The notes under the pieces: generated by a model
What the model was told of the DNA's origin: nothing
Seen by the model: only the letters and a program-made list of their open reading frames with translations
The model's database searches: none
In this document: one piece after another, positions 1-10,107 of the stretch
Numbering within the stretch: position 1 is the first letter of the stretch
Layout: every line of letters begins with the position of its first letter
Assembly: GCA_964406465.1 (NCBI GenBank)
Contig: CAYORT010000004.1
Span: 62,001-126,000 of the forward strand
Direction: 5' to 3'
DNA: 64,000 nt
Origin: JAHEZL01 sp964406465
GTDB taxonomy: Bacteria > Bacteroidota > Bacteroidia > Flavobacteriales_C > GCA-002722245
Program-made: the position numbers and the translations under genes

Positions 1-206
1 CCGAAAACAGGTAGGATTTTAAAAATAAATTAACAAAAATTAATTTTCTATTTTGGAAACGAAACGGGCATTTTTATTTTGAAAATGATTGTTTATCAAG
101 CTCTTTACTCTTCACAAACTCCATTTTCCTTATTTAGAATCATTTTAAATTAGGGAGGAGCCTGTGAATTGTCATAGAATTGCAATGCTAAAAAACAGGA
201 ATATTA

Positions 207-215
207 TAAATTTGC
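207..215 (+). promoter_or_regulatory. Putative -7 element for the act-cox operon
   Basis: The bases TAAATTTGC match the Bacteroidota -7 consensus TAnnTTTG and lie 43 bases before the actA start. A TTG at 180-182 could serve as the -33 element, but the spacing (24 bases) is longer than the usual 19-21. The rest of 1-257 is AT-rich and holds no gene that I can see. Confidence 0.4.
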
Positions 216-257
216 CCAAAGCTAAAATAGCTTGTTTTAAATAGGTCAGAGGATCAA

Positions 258-1574
258 ATGAACTTATATAAAAGAACAATGAGAAAAATCTCATCCATCT
301 CTTCCCTCCTTAAATTGTTGGCTTTCACGTTTTTATTTGTGTCTACCAATGTGTCTGCGCAGGATGCTGCAGCGGGAGAAAAATTATTCAAAGCGAATTG
401 TGCAACTTGTCACAACTGGGATAAACCAGGAACTGGTCCAGCCCTAATGGGTGTTAAAGATCGCGTTCAACCGGGAAGCTTTGCTTCGGCGGATGAATGG
501 TTGAAGGCTTGGATTAAAGACAATGCTAAGCTTAGAGCGAGCGGTGACGCTTACGCTAACAAAATTTATAATGACAATAATAAAGCTGCAATGACTATTT
601 TTGGCTTTTTGAGCGATGCTCAATTGGCTGATATCGTTGCTTTCTTGGATAAAGGTCCGGCACCTAAGGCGGCTAAGACAGACGAAGGTCCAAAAGATCC
701 TAAAGACGGAGAAGCGGGTGCAGAAGAAGAAGGTAATGACCTTTGGTTAATCTTAATCATCATTACCATTGCAACTATTGTAATCATCATTTTCACTGGC
801 GTTAACCGCTCAATGAAAAATGTGATCAACGTTCGCGAAGGCAAAGAGGCAGAAGAATCAAAAACTTTCTTCAGTGCAATTGGTCACTGGATGCAATCTC
901 ACAAAAAATTAGCTTCAATTGTTGGTTTAATTGTGGTGTTGACTCTTGGTAAAATTGGATGGGATGCATTAGCTGGAATTGGTATCTACAAAGATTACGC
1001 TCCTAAGCAACCAATCGCTTTCCCTCACGATTTACATGCTGGTAAAAACCAAATCGACTGTAAATACTGTCACTCATCAGCAAGAGTAAGTAAAACTTCA
1101 GGTATCCCTTCTGCTAACGTTTGTATGAACTGTCACAAAGCAATTAGTGAAGGTACTCGTTCCGGTAAAACTGAAATCGCAAAATTATATGAGTATGTAG
1201 GTTGGAATCCAGATTCTGCTAAATACTTAACTAAAGATGGTAAAATGAGAACCGACACAGCTATTGAGTGGGTTCGCGTTCACAATCTTCCAGATTTCGT
1301 TTACTTCAATCACTCTCAACACGTTGAGGTAGGTAAAGTGGCTTGTCAGAAATGTCACGGCGAAGTAGAGAAAATGGCTGAGTTGAAACAGTTCTCCGAC
1401 TTAACAATGGGATGGTGTGTTAACTGTCACCGTGAAACTGAAGTTCAGTTTGCTGGTAACGACTACTACATCAAAATTCACGAAGACGCGAAAGCAGAAA
1501 ACAAACATAAAAAAGACTTCAAATTCACAGTTGATAAAATTGGTGGGTTAGAATGTGCTAAATGTCACTATTAA
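258..1574 (+). CDS. actA: ActA, multiheme cytochrome c of Alternative Complex III with fused monoheme domain
   Basis: Electron-transfer subunit of Alternative Complex III, the quinol:cytochrome c oxidoreductase that replaces bc1 in many Bacteroidota. Six CxxCH heme sites are visible: C48-H52, then C268, C289, C363, C387 and C433 with their following His. The last five form the usual pentaheme ActA domain. The first belongs to an N-terminal class I cytochrome c domain (about residues 35-135) joined by an acidic linker. Hydrophobic segments lie at about 162-181 and 219-236, and a signal-like segment at about 14-33. An alternative start at 279 (the second Met) would still leave a complete signal peptide. 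It is the first gene of the eight-gene operon, 36 bases before actB. Confidence 0.95.
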   Translation: MNLYKRTMRKISSISSLLKLLAFTFLFVSTNVSAQDAAAGEKLFKANCATCHNWDKPGTGPALMGVKDRVQPGSFASADEWLKAWIKDNAKLRASGDAYANKIYNDNNKAAMTIFGFLSDAQLADIVAFLDKGPAPKAAKTDEGPKDPKDGEAGAEEEGNDLWLILIIITIATIVIIIFTGVNRSMKNVINVREGKEAEESKTFFSAIGHWMQSHKKLASIVGLIVVLTLGKIGWDALAGIGIYKDYAPKQPIAFPHDLHAGKNQIDCKYCHSSARVSKTSGIPSANVCMNCHKAISEGTRSGKTEIAKLYEYVGWNPDSAKYLTKDGKMRTDTAIEWVRVHNLPDFVYFNHSQHVEVGKVACQKCHGEVEKMAELKQFSDLTMGWCVNCHRETEVQFAGNDYYIKIHEDAKAENKHKKDFKFTVDKIGGLECAKCHY

Positions 1575-1610
1575 TAATATAAGTAACAGGTTCTATATAT
1601 AGTTGCAACT

Positions 1611-4600
1611 ATGACTGAAACTAAAAAATACTGGAAAGGGATTGACGAGCTATCAGCTGCTCCCCATTTCGTAGAGCAAAGTCAAAAAGAATTTGCCGAG
1701 CATATTCCGGTAGATGAGTTTTTATCCGATTCATCATTGGCTGAAACCAAAACTCACCGAAGAGATTTCTTGAAGTATCTTGGATTTAGCGTTACTGCTG
1801 CTACTTTGGCGGCGTGCGAAACTCCAGTAACTAAAGCTGTACCTTTCTTAAACAAACCTGAGGAGGTTACTCCTGGTGTAGCTAACTGGTACGCTTCAAC
1901 TTATTTCGACGGATTTGATTTCGCTGGTATCTTAGTGAAAACAAGAGAAGGTCGTCCAATTCATATTAAATCAAACAAAAATTCTGATATTACCGGTGGT
2001 GGTTTAAACTCAAGAGTTAACTCTTCTGTTTTAGAATTGTACGATGCAAAAAGAGCTAAAGCTCCTGCGCGTAACAAAGCTGGTAAATGGGATAAAGGTC
2101 TTTCTTGGTCGGTTGTAGATAAAGAAATTTCTAGCAAATTGGCTAGTTCTTCTATGATTGCTATTCTGACTGGCACTTTAATGTCTCCATCTTCAGAAAA
2201 AGCAATTGCTGAATTCCAAGCAAAATATCCAAACGCAGAGCATGTTGTTTACGATACTATTTCTGCAAGTGGAATCTTACAAGCAAATAATTTAATGTTT
2301 GGTAAATCGGCTGTGCCAGCTTACCACTTCGATAAAGCAAAAGTTATTGTTTCAATAGGTGCCGATTTCTTGGTAAACTGGTTGAACTCTAACCAATATG
2401 CTGTTCAATATGCGTCTACAAGAAAACCAGAAGGTGAGTGGATGTCGAAACATTTCCAGTTTGAATCTAAGTTGTCATTAACTGGTTCAAATGCCGATGT
2501 TCGTGGTACAATTAAGCCTTCTGAGCAAGGTATTGCTGCTGCATTCTTATTGAAAGAGCTAGGTGGTTCTAATTCGGTTCCGGCTGGATTGACTGATGCT
2601 GCTAAAAAGAAATTGAAAAAGGCTGCTGCTGAATTAAAATTAGCTGGTGCTAACGGCTTAGTAGTTGCTGGAAGCAATGATGTTAATGTTCAGTTGGTTG
2701 TTAATGCAGTGAACCAAAAACTTGGTAGCTACAATACAACTCTTGATATTGAAAATCCTTTAAATATTAGAAAAGGTAGCGATGCTGATTTCACGACCTT
2801 AGTGAACAACATGGCTGACGGAAAAGTGGATGCCATCTTAATCGCTGGAATTAATCCAGTTTACACTTCTCCTAAGAAAGTTGGTAAATCAGATTTCAAG
2901 TCTGCTCTATCAAAAGTTAAATTGAAAGTATACCTAGGCGACAGATTAGATGAAACTGGTGCCAACGTTGATTATATCCTTCCTGATAACCATTATTTGG
3001 AATCTTGGAATGACTACAATCCAACGAAAGGTGTTTACAATATTGCTCAGCCTGTAATTTCTAAATTGTTTAGCACTCGTCAGTGGCAAGAATCATTGTT
3101 AGCTTTGGCTGGTAATGCTACTTCTTATGCTGATTTCGTTCAAGCGAATTGGACTGCAATGGGTGTTTCTACTTCTCAATGGTATTCAGCTGTTGAAAAA
3201 GGTGTATTCCTTTCATCTTCAGTTGTTGCTCCTGTAGCAGCGGAAGCTGTTTCAGCAGAAGTGAAAACAGAGAAAGTTGAAGCGGCTGTGGTTGCTGCAG
3301 CTACTGTAGCTTCTGCAGATATCGATATCAATGCCATCGTTTCTAAATTCAAAGCAAGCTCTGATTGGGAGGTTGAATTGTATGTGAAAGCTGGTATGGG
3401 TGACGGTCGTCATGCGTTGAATCCATGGTTGCAAGAGTTGCCAGATCCTATCACTAAAGTGACCTGGGATAACTACGTTACTATGCACCCATCAGATGTG
3501 CTTGAATTGTTTGGTAAAAAAGTGGCCGATTCATACGAAGGTCACAACGAATTATATTTAGGTGAGAAATATCCTGCAAATGTTATTACTGTAGAAGCTG
3601 CGAACGGCGCTAAAGTAACATTGCCGGTATATCCATTGCCTGGTCAAGCTAAAAAAACTATCGGTATCGCTTTAGGATACGGTAGATCAATTACTGAGGG
3701 ATTAACAAGAGAAGAATGGAGTGGAGATTTATTTGCCGACAATAAGTTGATTGGTCAAAATGCTTACCCATTAATTTCAGTAGGAACAGATGGTGCTTTT
3801 TCATACAACACTACTGTTAAATTAGCTACTACAACTTCTACTTATCCTTTAGCTACTACTCAAACTCATCACACGATGATGGGTAGAAAAATGGTAAACG
3901 AAACAACTCTTGATATTTTCAAAAACACCAAAGATGCTAAAGCGGAAGGTGGTTATAATGAACAAGAGTATTTGAAAGATACTTACGGTAAGAAAAGAAA
4001 ACCAGAAGAGTTAGATCTTTGGGCTGATCACGGTGTTGACTTAGGTCATCGTTGGGGTATGGTAATCGATTTAAATACTTGTACTGGTTGTGGTGCTTGT
4101 GCTACTGCTTGTCAATCTGAAAACAACATACCTGTTGTTGGTAAAGATGAGGTGAGAAGAAGCCGTGAAATGCACTGGATTCGTATCGACCGTTATTTCT
4201 CGTCTACTGTAAATGAGGCGAAAGTTACTGAATTAGATCAATTAAACTCTATCGGAGAGTACCATAAAGCTGAGGTGCCAGATGATGAACCACAAGTGGT
4301 TTTCCAACCAATTATGTGTCAGCACTGTAACCACGCTCCTTGCGAAACTGTTTGTCCGGTTGCCGCTACCACTCACTCTGAGGAAGGCTTAAACCAAATG
4401 GCTTACAACCGTTGTATCGGTACGCGTTACTGCGCTAACAACTGTCCGTTCAAAGTAAGAAGATTCAACTGGTTCCAATACGATTCATTGAGATTGACTC
4501 AATATCCTGACTTCAACAAAGTAAACCCTGCACAAGATGATTTAGGCCGTATGGTATTGAATCCAGATGTTGTGGTTCGTTCTAGAGGGGTAATCGAGAA

Positions 4601-4871
4601 ATGTTCAATGTGTGTTCAAAGAATTCAGGCTGGTAAATTAGATGCTAAAAAAGCAGGAACTCCTGTTCAAGATGGCTCTATTGATACTGCTTGTTCTGAG
4701 GCTTGTGCTTCAGGCGCCATTAAGTTTGGTGACTTGAACGACAAAACTTCATATGTACACAAAGCGGCATTTGAAAACCAAAGATCTTATGTATTGTTAG
4801 AAGAAGTTGGTGTTAAACCAAACATCTACTACATGACAAAAGTTAGAAATTTAGATAGTAAAGAAGCATAA
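1611..4871 (+). CDS. actB: ActB, molybdopterin-oxidoreductase-like iron-sulfur subunit of Alternative Complex III
   Basis: Large peripheral subunit of Alternative Complex III. The N-terminal part (about 70-800) resembles molybdopterin oxidoreductases, which in this family carry no molybdenum cofactor. The C-terminal part is a ferredoxin-like domain. A twin-arginine signal with RRDFL at residues 50-54 indicates Tat export. Fifteen ligand-type cysteines are visible (824, 827, 830, 834; 903, 906, 911, 915; 935, 941, 945; 998, 1001; 1028, 1032). That number agrees with the three [4Fe-4S] plus one [3Fe-4S] clusters known for ActB. An Ala/Val/Glu-rich low-complexity stretch (about 540-570) separates two parts of the large domain and looks like a lineage-specific linker. 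Confidence 0.95.
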   Translation: MTETKKYWKGIDELSAAPHFVEQSQKEFAEHIPVDEFLSDSSLAETKTHRRDFLKYLGFSVTAATLAACETPVTKAVPFLNKPEEVTPGVANWYASTYFDGFDFAGILVKTREGRPIHIKSNKNSDITGGGLNSRVNSSVLELYDAKRAKAPARNKAGKWDKGLSWSVVDKEISSKLASSSMIAILTGTLMSPSSEKAIAEFQAKYPNAEHVVYDTISASGILQANNLMFGKSAVPAYHFDKAKVIVSIGADFLVNWLNSNQYAVQYASTRKPEGEWMSKHFQFESKLSLTGSNADVRGTIKPSEQGIAAAFLLKELGGSNSVPAGLTDAAKKKLKKAAAELKLAGANGLVVAGSNDVNVQLVVNAVNQKLGSYNTTLDIENPLNIRKGSDADFTTLVNNMADGKVDAILIAGINPVYTSPKKVGKSDFKSALSKVKLKVYLGDRLDETGANVDYILPDNHYLESWNDYNPTKGVYNIAQPVISKLFSTRQWQESLLALAGNATSYADFVQANWTAMGVSTSQWYSAVEKGVFLSSSVVAPVAAEAVSAEVKTEKVEAAVVAAATVASADIDINAIVSKFKASSDWEVELYVKAGMGDGRHALNPWLQELPDPITKVTWDNYVTMHPSDVLELFGKKVADSYEGHNELYLGEKYPANVITVEAANGAKVTLPVYPLPGQAKKTIGIALGYGRSITEGLTREEWSGDLFADNKLIGQNAYPLISVGTDGAFSYNTTVKLATTTSTYPLATTQTHHTMMGRKMVNETTLDIFKNTKDAKAEGGYNEQEYLKDTYGKKRKPEELDLWADHGVDLGHRWGMVIDLNTCTGCGACATACQSENNIPVVGKDEVRRSREMHWIRIDRYFSSTVNEAKVTELDQLNSIGEYHKAEVPDDEPQVVFQPIMCQHCNHAPCETVCPVAATTHSEEGLNQMAYNRCIGTRYCANNCPFKVRRFNWFQYDSLRLTQYPDFNKVNPAQDDLGRMVLNPDVVVRSRGVIEKCSMCVQRIQAGKLDAKKAGTPVQDGSIDTACSEACASGAIKFGDLNDKTSYVHKAAFENQRSYVLLEEVGVKPNIYYMTKVRNLDSKEA

Positions 4872-4889
4872 TATTTTAAATACTGAAGA

Positions 4890-6305
4890 ATGCATCACGT
4901 AGAAGCAGATATTAGAGAGCCTTTAATTCTTGGTAATAAAACTTATCACCAAATTACAGAGGACGTTTGCGCACCTGTAGAGGGTAAAGCAGGCAAAATG
5001 TGGTACATGGTTTTTTCCCTAGCAGCTTTGCTTGCCCTCTGGGGCGTTGGCTGTATATTCTACACCGTTGGTGTGGGTATCGGTGTTTGGGGACTTAACA
5101 AAACTGTGGACTGGGCATGGGATATCACCAACTTCGTTTGGTGGGTTGGTATCGGTCACGCGGGTACCTTGATTTCTGCTGTGTTGTTGTTGTTCCGTCA
5201 GCGTTGGAGAATGGCGATTAACCGTTCTGCTGAGGCGATGACCATCTTCGCCGTTATCATGGCGGCTTTGTTCCCATTGTTACACATGGGTAGAATCTGG
5301 ATGGCTTATTGGGTATTACCTTTACCTAACCAATTCGGTTCTCTTTGGGTGAACTTTAACTCTCCACTTCTTTGGGACGTATTTGCAATCTCTACTTATT
5401 TCTCTGTTTCATTGGTGTTCTGGTATATCGGTTTAATTCCCGATTTCGCAACCATTCGTGATAGAGCAGTGAAGCCAATGGCTAAAAAAGCATATAGCAT
5501 TATGGCATTTGGTTGGACTGGTTCTGCAAAACACTGGAATCGTTTTGAAGAGGTTTCTTTGGTTTTAGCTGGTTTGGCTACACCATTGGTATTCTCGGTT
5601 CACTCGATCGTATCTATGGACTTTGCTACTTCAGTTATACCTGGATGGCATACTACCATCTTCCCTCCATACTTCGTTGCCGGTGCAGTATTCTCTGGAT
5701 TCGCAATGGTTTGTACTTTGATGTTGGTGATGGGAAAAGTATTACACTTAGAAGATTATATCTTAGTTAAACATATTGAGTACATGAACATCATCATCAT
5801 GTTGACGGGGTCAATGGTGGGTGTTGCTTACTTATCTGAGTTATTCATTTCATGGTACTCTGGTGTGGAGTATGAAGGTTATGCTTTCATGAACCGTGCA
5901 ACTGGATGGTACTGGTGGTCATATGCAGCAATGATGACTTGTAACGTAATCTCTCCACAGTTGATGTGGGTTAAAAAATGGAGAAGAAATCTAACATTTA
6001 CTTTCATCTTATCTATTATCGTAAACATCGGTATGTGGTTCGAGCGTTTTGTAATTATCGTTACTTCAATTCACCGTGACTACGTTCCTTCATCTTGGAA
6101 TTTGTTCCACCCAACTTTTGTTGATATGGGCTTGTTCTTAGGAACGATAGGAATCTTCTTCGTATTGTATCTTCTATATGCTAGAGTTTTCCCAGTATTG
6201 GCATTGAATGAGGTTAAAACGATTTTGAGAACAACTGGTGAAGCTCAATTGAAACAGTTACGTGCTGGAGAGCATATCTCTGTATCTGAAGGAAGCAAAC
6301 ATTAA
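4890..6305 (+). CDS. actC: ActC, NrfD-like membrane subunit of Alternative Complex III
   Basis: Integral membrane subunit of the NrfD/PsrC family with about ten hydrophobic segments, spread from residue 35 to 445. In ACIII this subunit carries the quinol site and contacts the ActB iron-sulfur domain. Length (471 aa) and position directly after actB are as expected. Conserved-looking charged and aromatic residues lie within the helices, for example WWVGIGHAGT near residue 88. The gene begins 18 bases after the actB stop, so the two are almost certainly co-transcribed. Confidence 0.95.
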   Translation: MHHVEADIREPLILGNKTYHQITEDVCAPVEGKAGKMWYMVFSLAALLALWGVGCIFYTVGVGIGVWGLNKTVDWAWDITNFVWWVGIGHAGTLISAVLLLFRQRWRMAINRSAEAMTIFAVIMAALFPLLHMGRIWMAYWVLPLPNQFGSLWVNFNSPLLWDVFAISTYFSVSLVFWYIGLIPDFATIRDRAVKPMAKKAYSIMAFGWTGSAKHWNRFEEVSLVLAGLATPLVFSVHSIVSMDFATSVIPGWHTTIFPPYFVAGAVFSGFAMVCTLMLVMGKVLHLEDYILVKHIEYMNIIIMLTGSMVGVAYLSELFISWYSGVEYEGYAFMNRATGWYWWSYAAMMTCNVISPQLMWVKKWRRNLTFTFILSIIVNIGMWFERFVIIVTSIHRDYVPSSWNLFHPTFVDMGLFLGTIGIFFVLYLLYARVFPVLALNEVKTILRTTGEAQLKQLRAGEHISVSEGSKH

Positions 6306-6336
6306 TAAGTTTAATAAGAAAGAAAATATTTAGGAA

Positions 6337-6858
6337 ATGAGTACAGTAATTTACGCGATGTATGACGACGACCATGTTTTGCTTGAAGGAGCAAAAAAGG
6401 TTATCGCTAAGGGTACAAAAGTGCAAGATGTGTTTTCTCCGTTCCCTATTCACGGAATTGATGACGTGATTGGCGTTAAGAAAACTCGTTTGGCTATTTG
6501 CGCTTTCATTTATGGTTTAACAGGGATGTCTCTAGCTTTAATTGGTATGAGATATTTCATGATCATCGATTGGCCAATGAATATCGGTGGTAAACCAAAC
6601 TTCAACATGTTGCAAAATTTACCGGCATTTATTCCTGTAACTTTTGAGTTCACTGTATTTTGTACTGCTCACGGTATGGCCATCACTTACTTCCTAAGAA
6701 ATAAAACTCTTCCTGGAATGAAAGCTAAAAATCCAGATCCTAGAACAACTGATGATAAATTCGTAATGGAGATTCATGTTGATGAGTCGAAAGAAGCTGA
6801 AACTATCGCTTTGTTAAAAGAAACTGGAGCTATTGAAATCAATAAAAAAGCTGCTTAA
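6337..6858 (+). CDS. actD: ActD, small membrane subunit of Alternative Complex III (DUF3341)
   Basis: A 173-residue protein with a soluble N-terminal part starting MSTVIYAMYDD, two hydrophobic segments (about 52-75 and 90-112) and a soluble C-terminal tail. This is the layout of ActD/DUF3341 proteins. In solved ACIII structures ActD is a two-helix peripheral membrane subunit without cofactors. It lies between actC and actE, with gaps of 31 and 14 bases. Confidence 0.93.
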   Translation: MSTVIYAMYDDDHVLLEGAKKVIAKGTKVQDVFSPFPIHGIDDVIGVKKTRLAICAFIYGLTGMSLALIGMRYFMIIDWPMNIGGKPNFNMLQNLPAFIPVTFEFTVFCTAHGMAITYFLRNKTLPGMKAKNPDPRTTDDKFVMEIHVDESKEAETIALLKETGAIEINKKAA

Positions 6859-6872
6859 AAGAAGTCAATAAT

Positions 6873-7598
6873 ATGAACATGATGTTTAAATATATCGGTA
6901 AACTTAGCTTCGCAACCATCGTTGCTTCAGCTTTCTTTGCCTGTACTTCCGACCCGCAGAGTCCGGGTGTGGAGTATATGCCCGACATGTACCGTTCTCC
7001 TTCTTATGAAACTTACATTAAGAAAGGTGATTTGGATTCTGCTAGTATAGTAGAAAGATTAATGGAGGAAAGAGGTCTTACTTGGGAAGAAGATGCAGCT
7101 GAAATTACTGCAATTTACAACAGATTGAAAAGTGGTTATACTCACTTTATGCCTGTAAAGGGAACTGTTCCTGTTGGTTTTACTCCTTTCCCTTACGGCC
7201 AATCAATGGAAGAATATGAAAGAGCTGGTTTGGAATTGAAAAATCCTCTTCCTTTTTCTGATAGCTTAGTGAAACAAGGAAAAGAACTATATGAAATTTT
7301 CTGTGACCACTGTCATGGTGAAAAGGGTGAAGGTGACGGACAAATGGTGAAAAACGAACTTTTCCCAGCGCCACCATCTTACACAGCTGCACTTAAAGAT
7401 TTACCGGAAGGTAAAATTTTCTACACCATTCATTATGGTAAAGGAAATATGGGTTCACACGCTTCTCAAATTTCTCAAACAGAAAGATGGAAGATTGTTT
7501 ACTATGTACAAAAATTACAAGGGAAATTAGATGCTCCGGCTGCTGCTTCAGACTCTACTGCTGCGGTTGCTAAAGACTCTATTCCATCGACAAAATAA
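6873..7598 (+). CDS. actE: ActE, monoheme cytochrome c lipoprotein of Alternative Complex III
   Basis: Periplasmic electron-exit subunit of ACIII. The N-terminus is a lipoprotein signal ending SAFFAC, with the lipid-bearing Cys at residue 24. The heme site is C144-D-H-C147-H148, and Met193 in GNMGSHA is the likely distal ligand. The C-terminus is a Ser/Ala/Asp-rich flexible tail. In ACIII this heme hands electrons to the terminal oxidase, encoded two genes downstream. Confidence 0.94.
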   Translation: MNMMFKYIGKLSFATIVASAFFACTSDPQSPGVEYMPDMYRSPSYETYIKKGDLDSASIVERLMEERGLTWEEDAAEITAIYNRLKSGYTHFMPVKGTVPVGFTPFPYGQSMEEYERAGLELKNPLPFSDSLVKQGKELYEIFCDHCHGEKGEGDGQMVKNELFPAPPSYTAALKDLPEGKIFYTIHYGKGNMGSHASQISQTERWKIVYYVQKLQGKLDAPAAASDSTAAVAKDSIPSTK

Positions 7599-7628
7599 TT
7601 GATTTTAGGACTTTAAAAAAAACAGAAA

Positions 7629-8858
7629 ATGGAATATACATTTTCATCAGGCGCAAAAAAATTCATTCTTACATTGATTGTAGGAGGTATTGTGCTATTG
7701 GGATTAGGTTTGGCTTTAGATGCACATTATGTGTATTCTGAAGGAACAGGTTTAGGACAAAGAATATGGGTTGACCTTTTAGGTAACGGCTTTTTCTTCT
7801 TTGGAATTGCTTTAGGAGCTTTATTCTTCTTAGCATTACAATATGCTGCTGAAGCTGCTTATACCATCGTTTACAAAAGAATTTTAGAAGCCTTAATAAC
7901 TTGGTTGCCAATTGGTGCTATTGTGATTTTAGTGGTAATCTTAGCCGGTAAATTCCATTTACACCACATCTACCACTGGATGGATCCAAATGTTTACGAT
8001 CCTAAACATGCTGATTACGATCATATGATTGACCACAAATCAGCTTATTTCAATATCTCTCCTGGTGATGGCTTGATGCACTTAATTAGATTTATTGCTT
8101 TTGCTGGTATCTTCGTTTACTTCGGTAACAAGTTCAGAAAAAACTCTCTTTTAGAAGATGCTGAAGGCGGTACTCGTATTCACTTCAAAAACATCACTAG
8201 CGCAGCTATTTTCTTAGTGCTTTTTGGTTATGGATCTTCGATTTTGGCTTGGGACTTATTAATGTCGACCGATGTTCACTGGTTCTCTACATTGTATGGT
8301 TGGTATGTATTTGCTGGTTTTTGGTTAAGCTCTATCATCGTTACCATTGTTTTGATTATTTATTTACAAAGCAAAGGCTTGATGCCATGGGTGAAAAAAG
8401 GTCACTTACACGACTTAGGTAAATGGATGTTTGCTTTAAGTTTCTTGTGGACATATTTATGGTTTGCGCAGTTCATGTTGATTTGGTATGCCGATATACC
8501 TGAAGAAATTGCTCCTTACAAGGCTAGAATAGAAGACTATACATTCATCTTCTTCGGAATGATGTTGGTGAACTTCATCCTTCCAATGGTTGGTTTGATG
8601 GATGCCGATGCTAAAAAGAAGAAAGGTTTGTTGGCTGTAATAGGTGTTATCATCTTCATTACGCACTGGATTGATGTTCAATTGTTGATTATTCCTTCTT
8701 CTATGAAAGAGGCTGGTAAAATCGGATTTATCGAATTTGGTTTCTTCTTTATCTTCTTAGGGTCTTTCTTGTTCGTGATTTTAAAATCAGTTTCAAGTCG
8801 TTCTTTATTGGTGAAAAATCATCCATACTTGGAAGAAAGCAAGAACTTATATCATTAA
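7629..8858 (+). CDS. actF: ActF, second NrfD-like membrane subunit of Alternative Complex III
   Basis: An integral membrane protein of 409 residues with about ten hydrophobic segments, paralogous to ActC within the NrfD superfamily. Histidine-rich loops occur near residues 113-143 (for example HLHHIYHWMD). ActF completes the actABCDEF set, so the complex encoded here appears complete apart from the optional small subunits. It starts 30 bases after actE and ends 34 bases before coxB. Confidence 0.93.
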   Translation: MEYTFSSGAKKFILTLIVGGIVLLGLGLALDAHYVYSEGTGLGQRIWVDLLGNGFFFFGIALGALFFLALQYAAEAAYTIVYKRILEALITWLPIGAIVILVVILAGKFHLHHIYHWMDPNVYDPKHADYDHMIDHKSAYFNISPGDGLMHLIRFIAFAGIFVYFGNKFRKNSLLEDAEGGTRIHFKNITSAAIFLVLFGYGSSILAWDLLMSTDVHWFSTLYGWYVFAGFWLSSIIVTIVLIIYLQSKGLMPWVKKGHLHDLGKWMFALSFLWTYLWFAQFMLIWYADIPEEIAPYKARIEDYTFIFFGMMLVNFILPMVGLMDADAKKKKGLLAVIGVIIFITHWIDVQLLIIPSSMKEAGKIGFIEFGFFFIFLGSFLFVILKSVSSRSLLVKNHPYLEESKNLYH

Positions 8859-8892
8859 TAAACTAGAAGTCGGAAGTTAAAAATATACAGGA

Positions 8893-10074
8893 ATGGAATT
8901 ATTGGTTCTTATAACGGTTTTAATAGTGATTGTAGCAATCGCGAAAGTGATGCGCTCTCATGAATTATCAACTAAACTTGCAAACGATGAAGATTATGTG
9001 TCTTTGTCGGAAATTAAAACTCAAGGGTTTTTGTATGCTCTTTTCGGAGTTCTATTGTTTGGTGGTTTAATCGCTCAAATGGTAGGTTGGGGTAAATTTT
9101 TACTCCCCGTTTCTGCATCTGAGCATGGTGATGAGATTGATAACTTGTTTTGGGTAACGATGTACCTAATCTTGTTTGTATTTTTCATAACACATACCTT
9201 CCTTTTTGCATTCATTTTCAAATATTATAAAAGAAAAGATCAAAAAGCTTTGTGGTATCCCCATAACAATAAGATTGAAATGCTTTGGACTGTCATTCCT
9301 GCTATTGTATTACTTTCTTTGATTTCTTATGGTTTATCAACTTGGGATACAGTAATTAACCCAGAGGCCGACAAAAATACTATCGAAGTAGAATTGGTTG
9401 GGGAGCAATTTAAATGGACTGCTCACTACTCTGGAAAAGACAATCAATTGGGTAAAGTTAACTTCTCTACTATAACTAGCTCAAATTCATTGGGTATTGT
9501 AACTAAAGCAACTTTAGATTCTGCCTTAGTTGGAACAATTGCTTCAATAGCTCAATTGGAAGGTCAAGTTAAAGTGTTAGATTCTTTAGTGGAGAATGGT
9601 TGGATTGGCAAATGTGAAGAGCTTAGTGAGGCTGAAACTCAATTATCAGCTTGGAAAGCTAATGAAAGAAGATTAAGAAAATTGATTGCAGAGAAAGGAA
9701 CTTATACTGCAGCTGAAGACGATATTTTAGTGAGAGATACTTTGTTCTTATGCAAAGGTAGAACACATCATTTTACTTTCCGTTCTAAAGACATCATTCA
9801 CTCAGCTTATTTCCCTCATTTCCGTGCACAGATGAACTGTGTTCCTGGTATGAGTACTCAGTTTACTTTTAAACCTCGTTACACTGCAGAGGAGATGAAG
9901 GTGGAAGCTGCTAAAGAAGGAAAAACTTTCTACGCTTATGAATTGGTATGTAACAAAATTTGTGGTGCATCTCACTACAAAATGCGTTTCCCAATTGTTG
10001 TTTTAGAGCAAAAAGATTTCGATGCTAAAATGAAAGCCGCGAAAACTTTTGGCGATGAAATCGCAGGTAAATAA
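8893..10074 (+). CDS. coxB: Cytochrome c oxidase subunit II with an inserted helical segment in the CuA domain
   Basis: Electron-entry subunit of the aa3-type oxidase. Hydrophobic segments lie at about 3-18, 45-72 and 90-115, plus a fourth near 135-155. The CuA ligands are visible: H303, C353, C357, H361 and M364 in the motif CNKICGASHYKM. The Glu usual between the two Cys is Lys355 here, which is tolerated because that ligand is a backbone carbonyl. About 80 residues (roughly 190-275), rich in Ala, Leu, Glu and Lys, interrupt the CuA domain and look helical. The protein is longer than typical subunit II for that reason. Confidence 0.93.
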   Translation: MELLVLITVLIVIVAIAKVMRSHELSTKLANDEDYVSLSEIKTQGFLYALFGVLLFGGLIAQMVGWGKFLLPVSASEHGDEIDNLFWVTMYLILFVFFITHTFLFAFIFKYYKRKDQKALWYPHNNKIEMLWTVIPAIVLLSLISYGLSTWDTVINPEADKNTIEVELVGEQFKWTAHYSGKDNQLGKVNFSTITSSNSLGIVTKATLDSALVGTIASIAQLEGQVKVLDSLVENGWIGKCEELSEAETQLSAWKANERRLRKLIAEKGTYTAAEDDILVRDTLFLCKGRTHHFTFRSKDIIHSAYFPHFRAQMNCVPGMSTQFTFKPRYTAEEMKVEAAKEGKTFYAYELVCNKICGASHYKMRFPIVVLEQKDFDAKMKAAKTFGDEIAGK

Positions 10075-10107
10075 TACATTGATTAAAAACTTGTAAAACG
10101 ATAAAAA

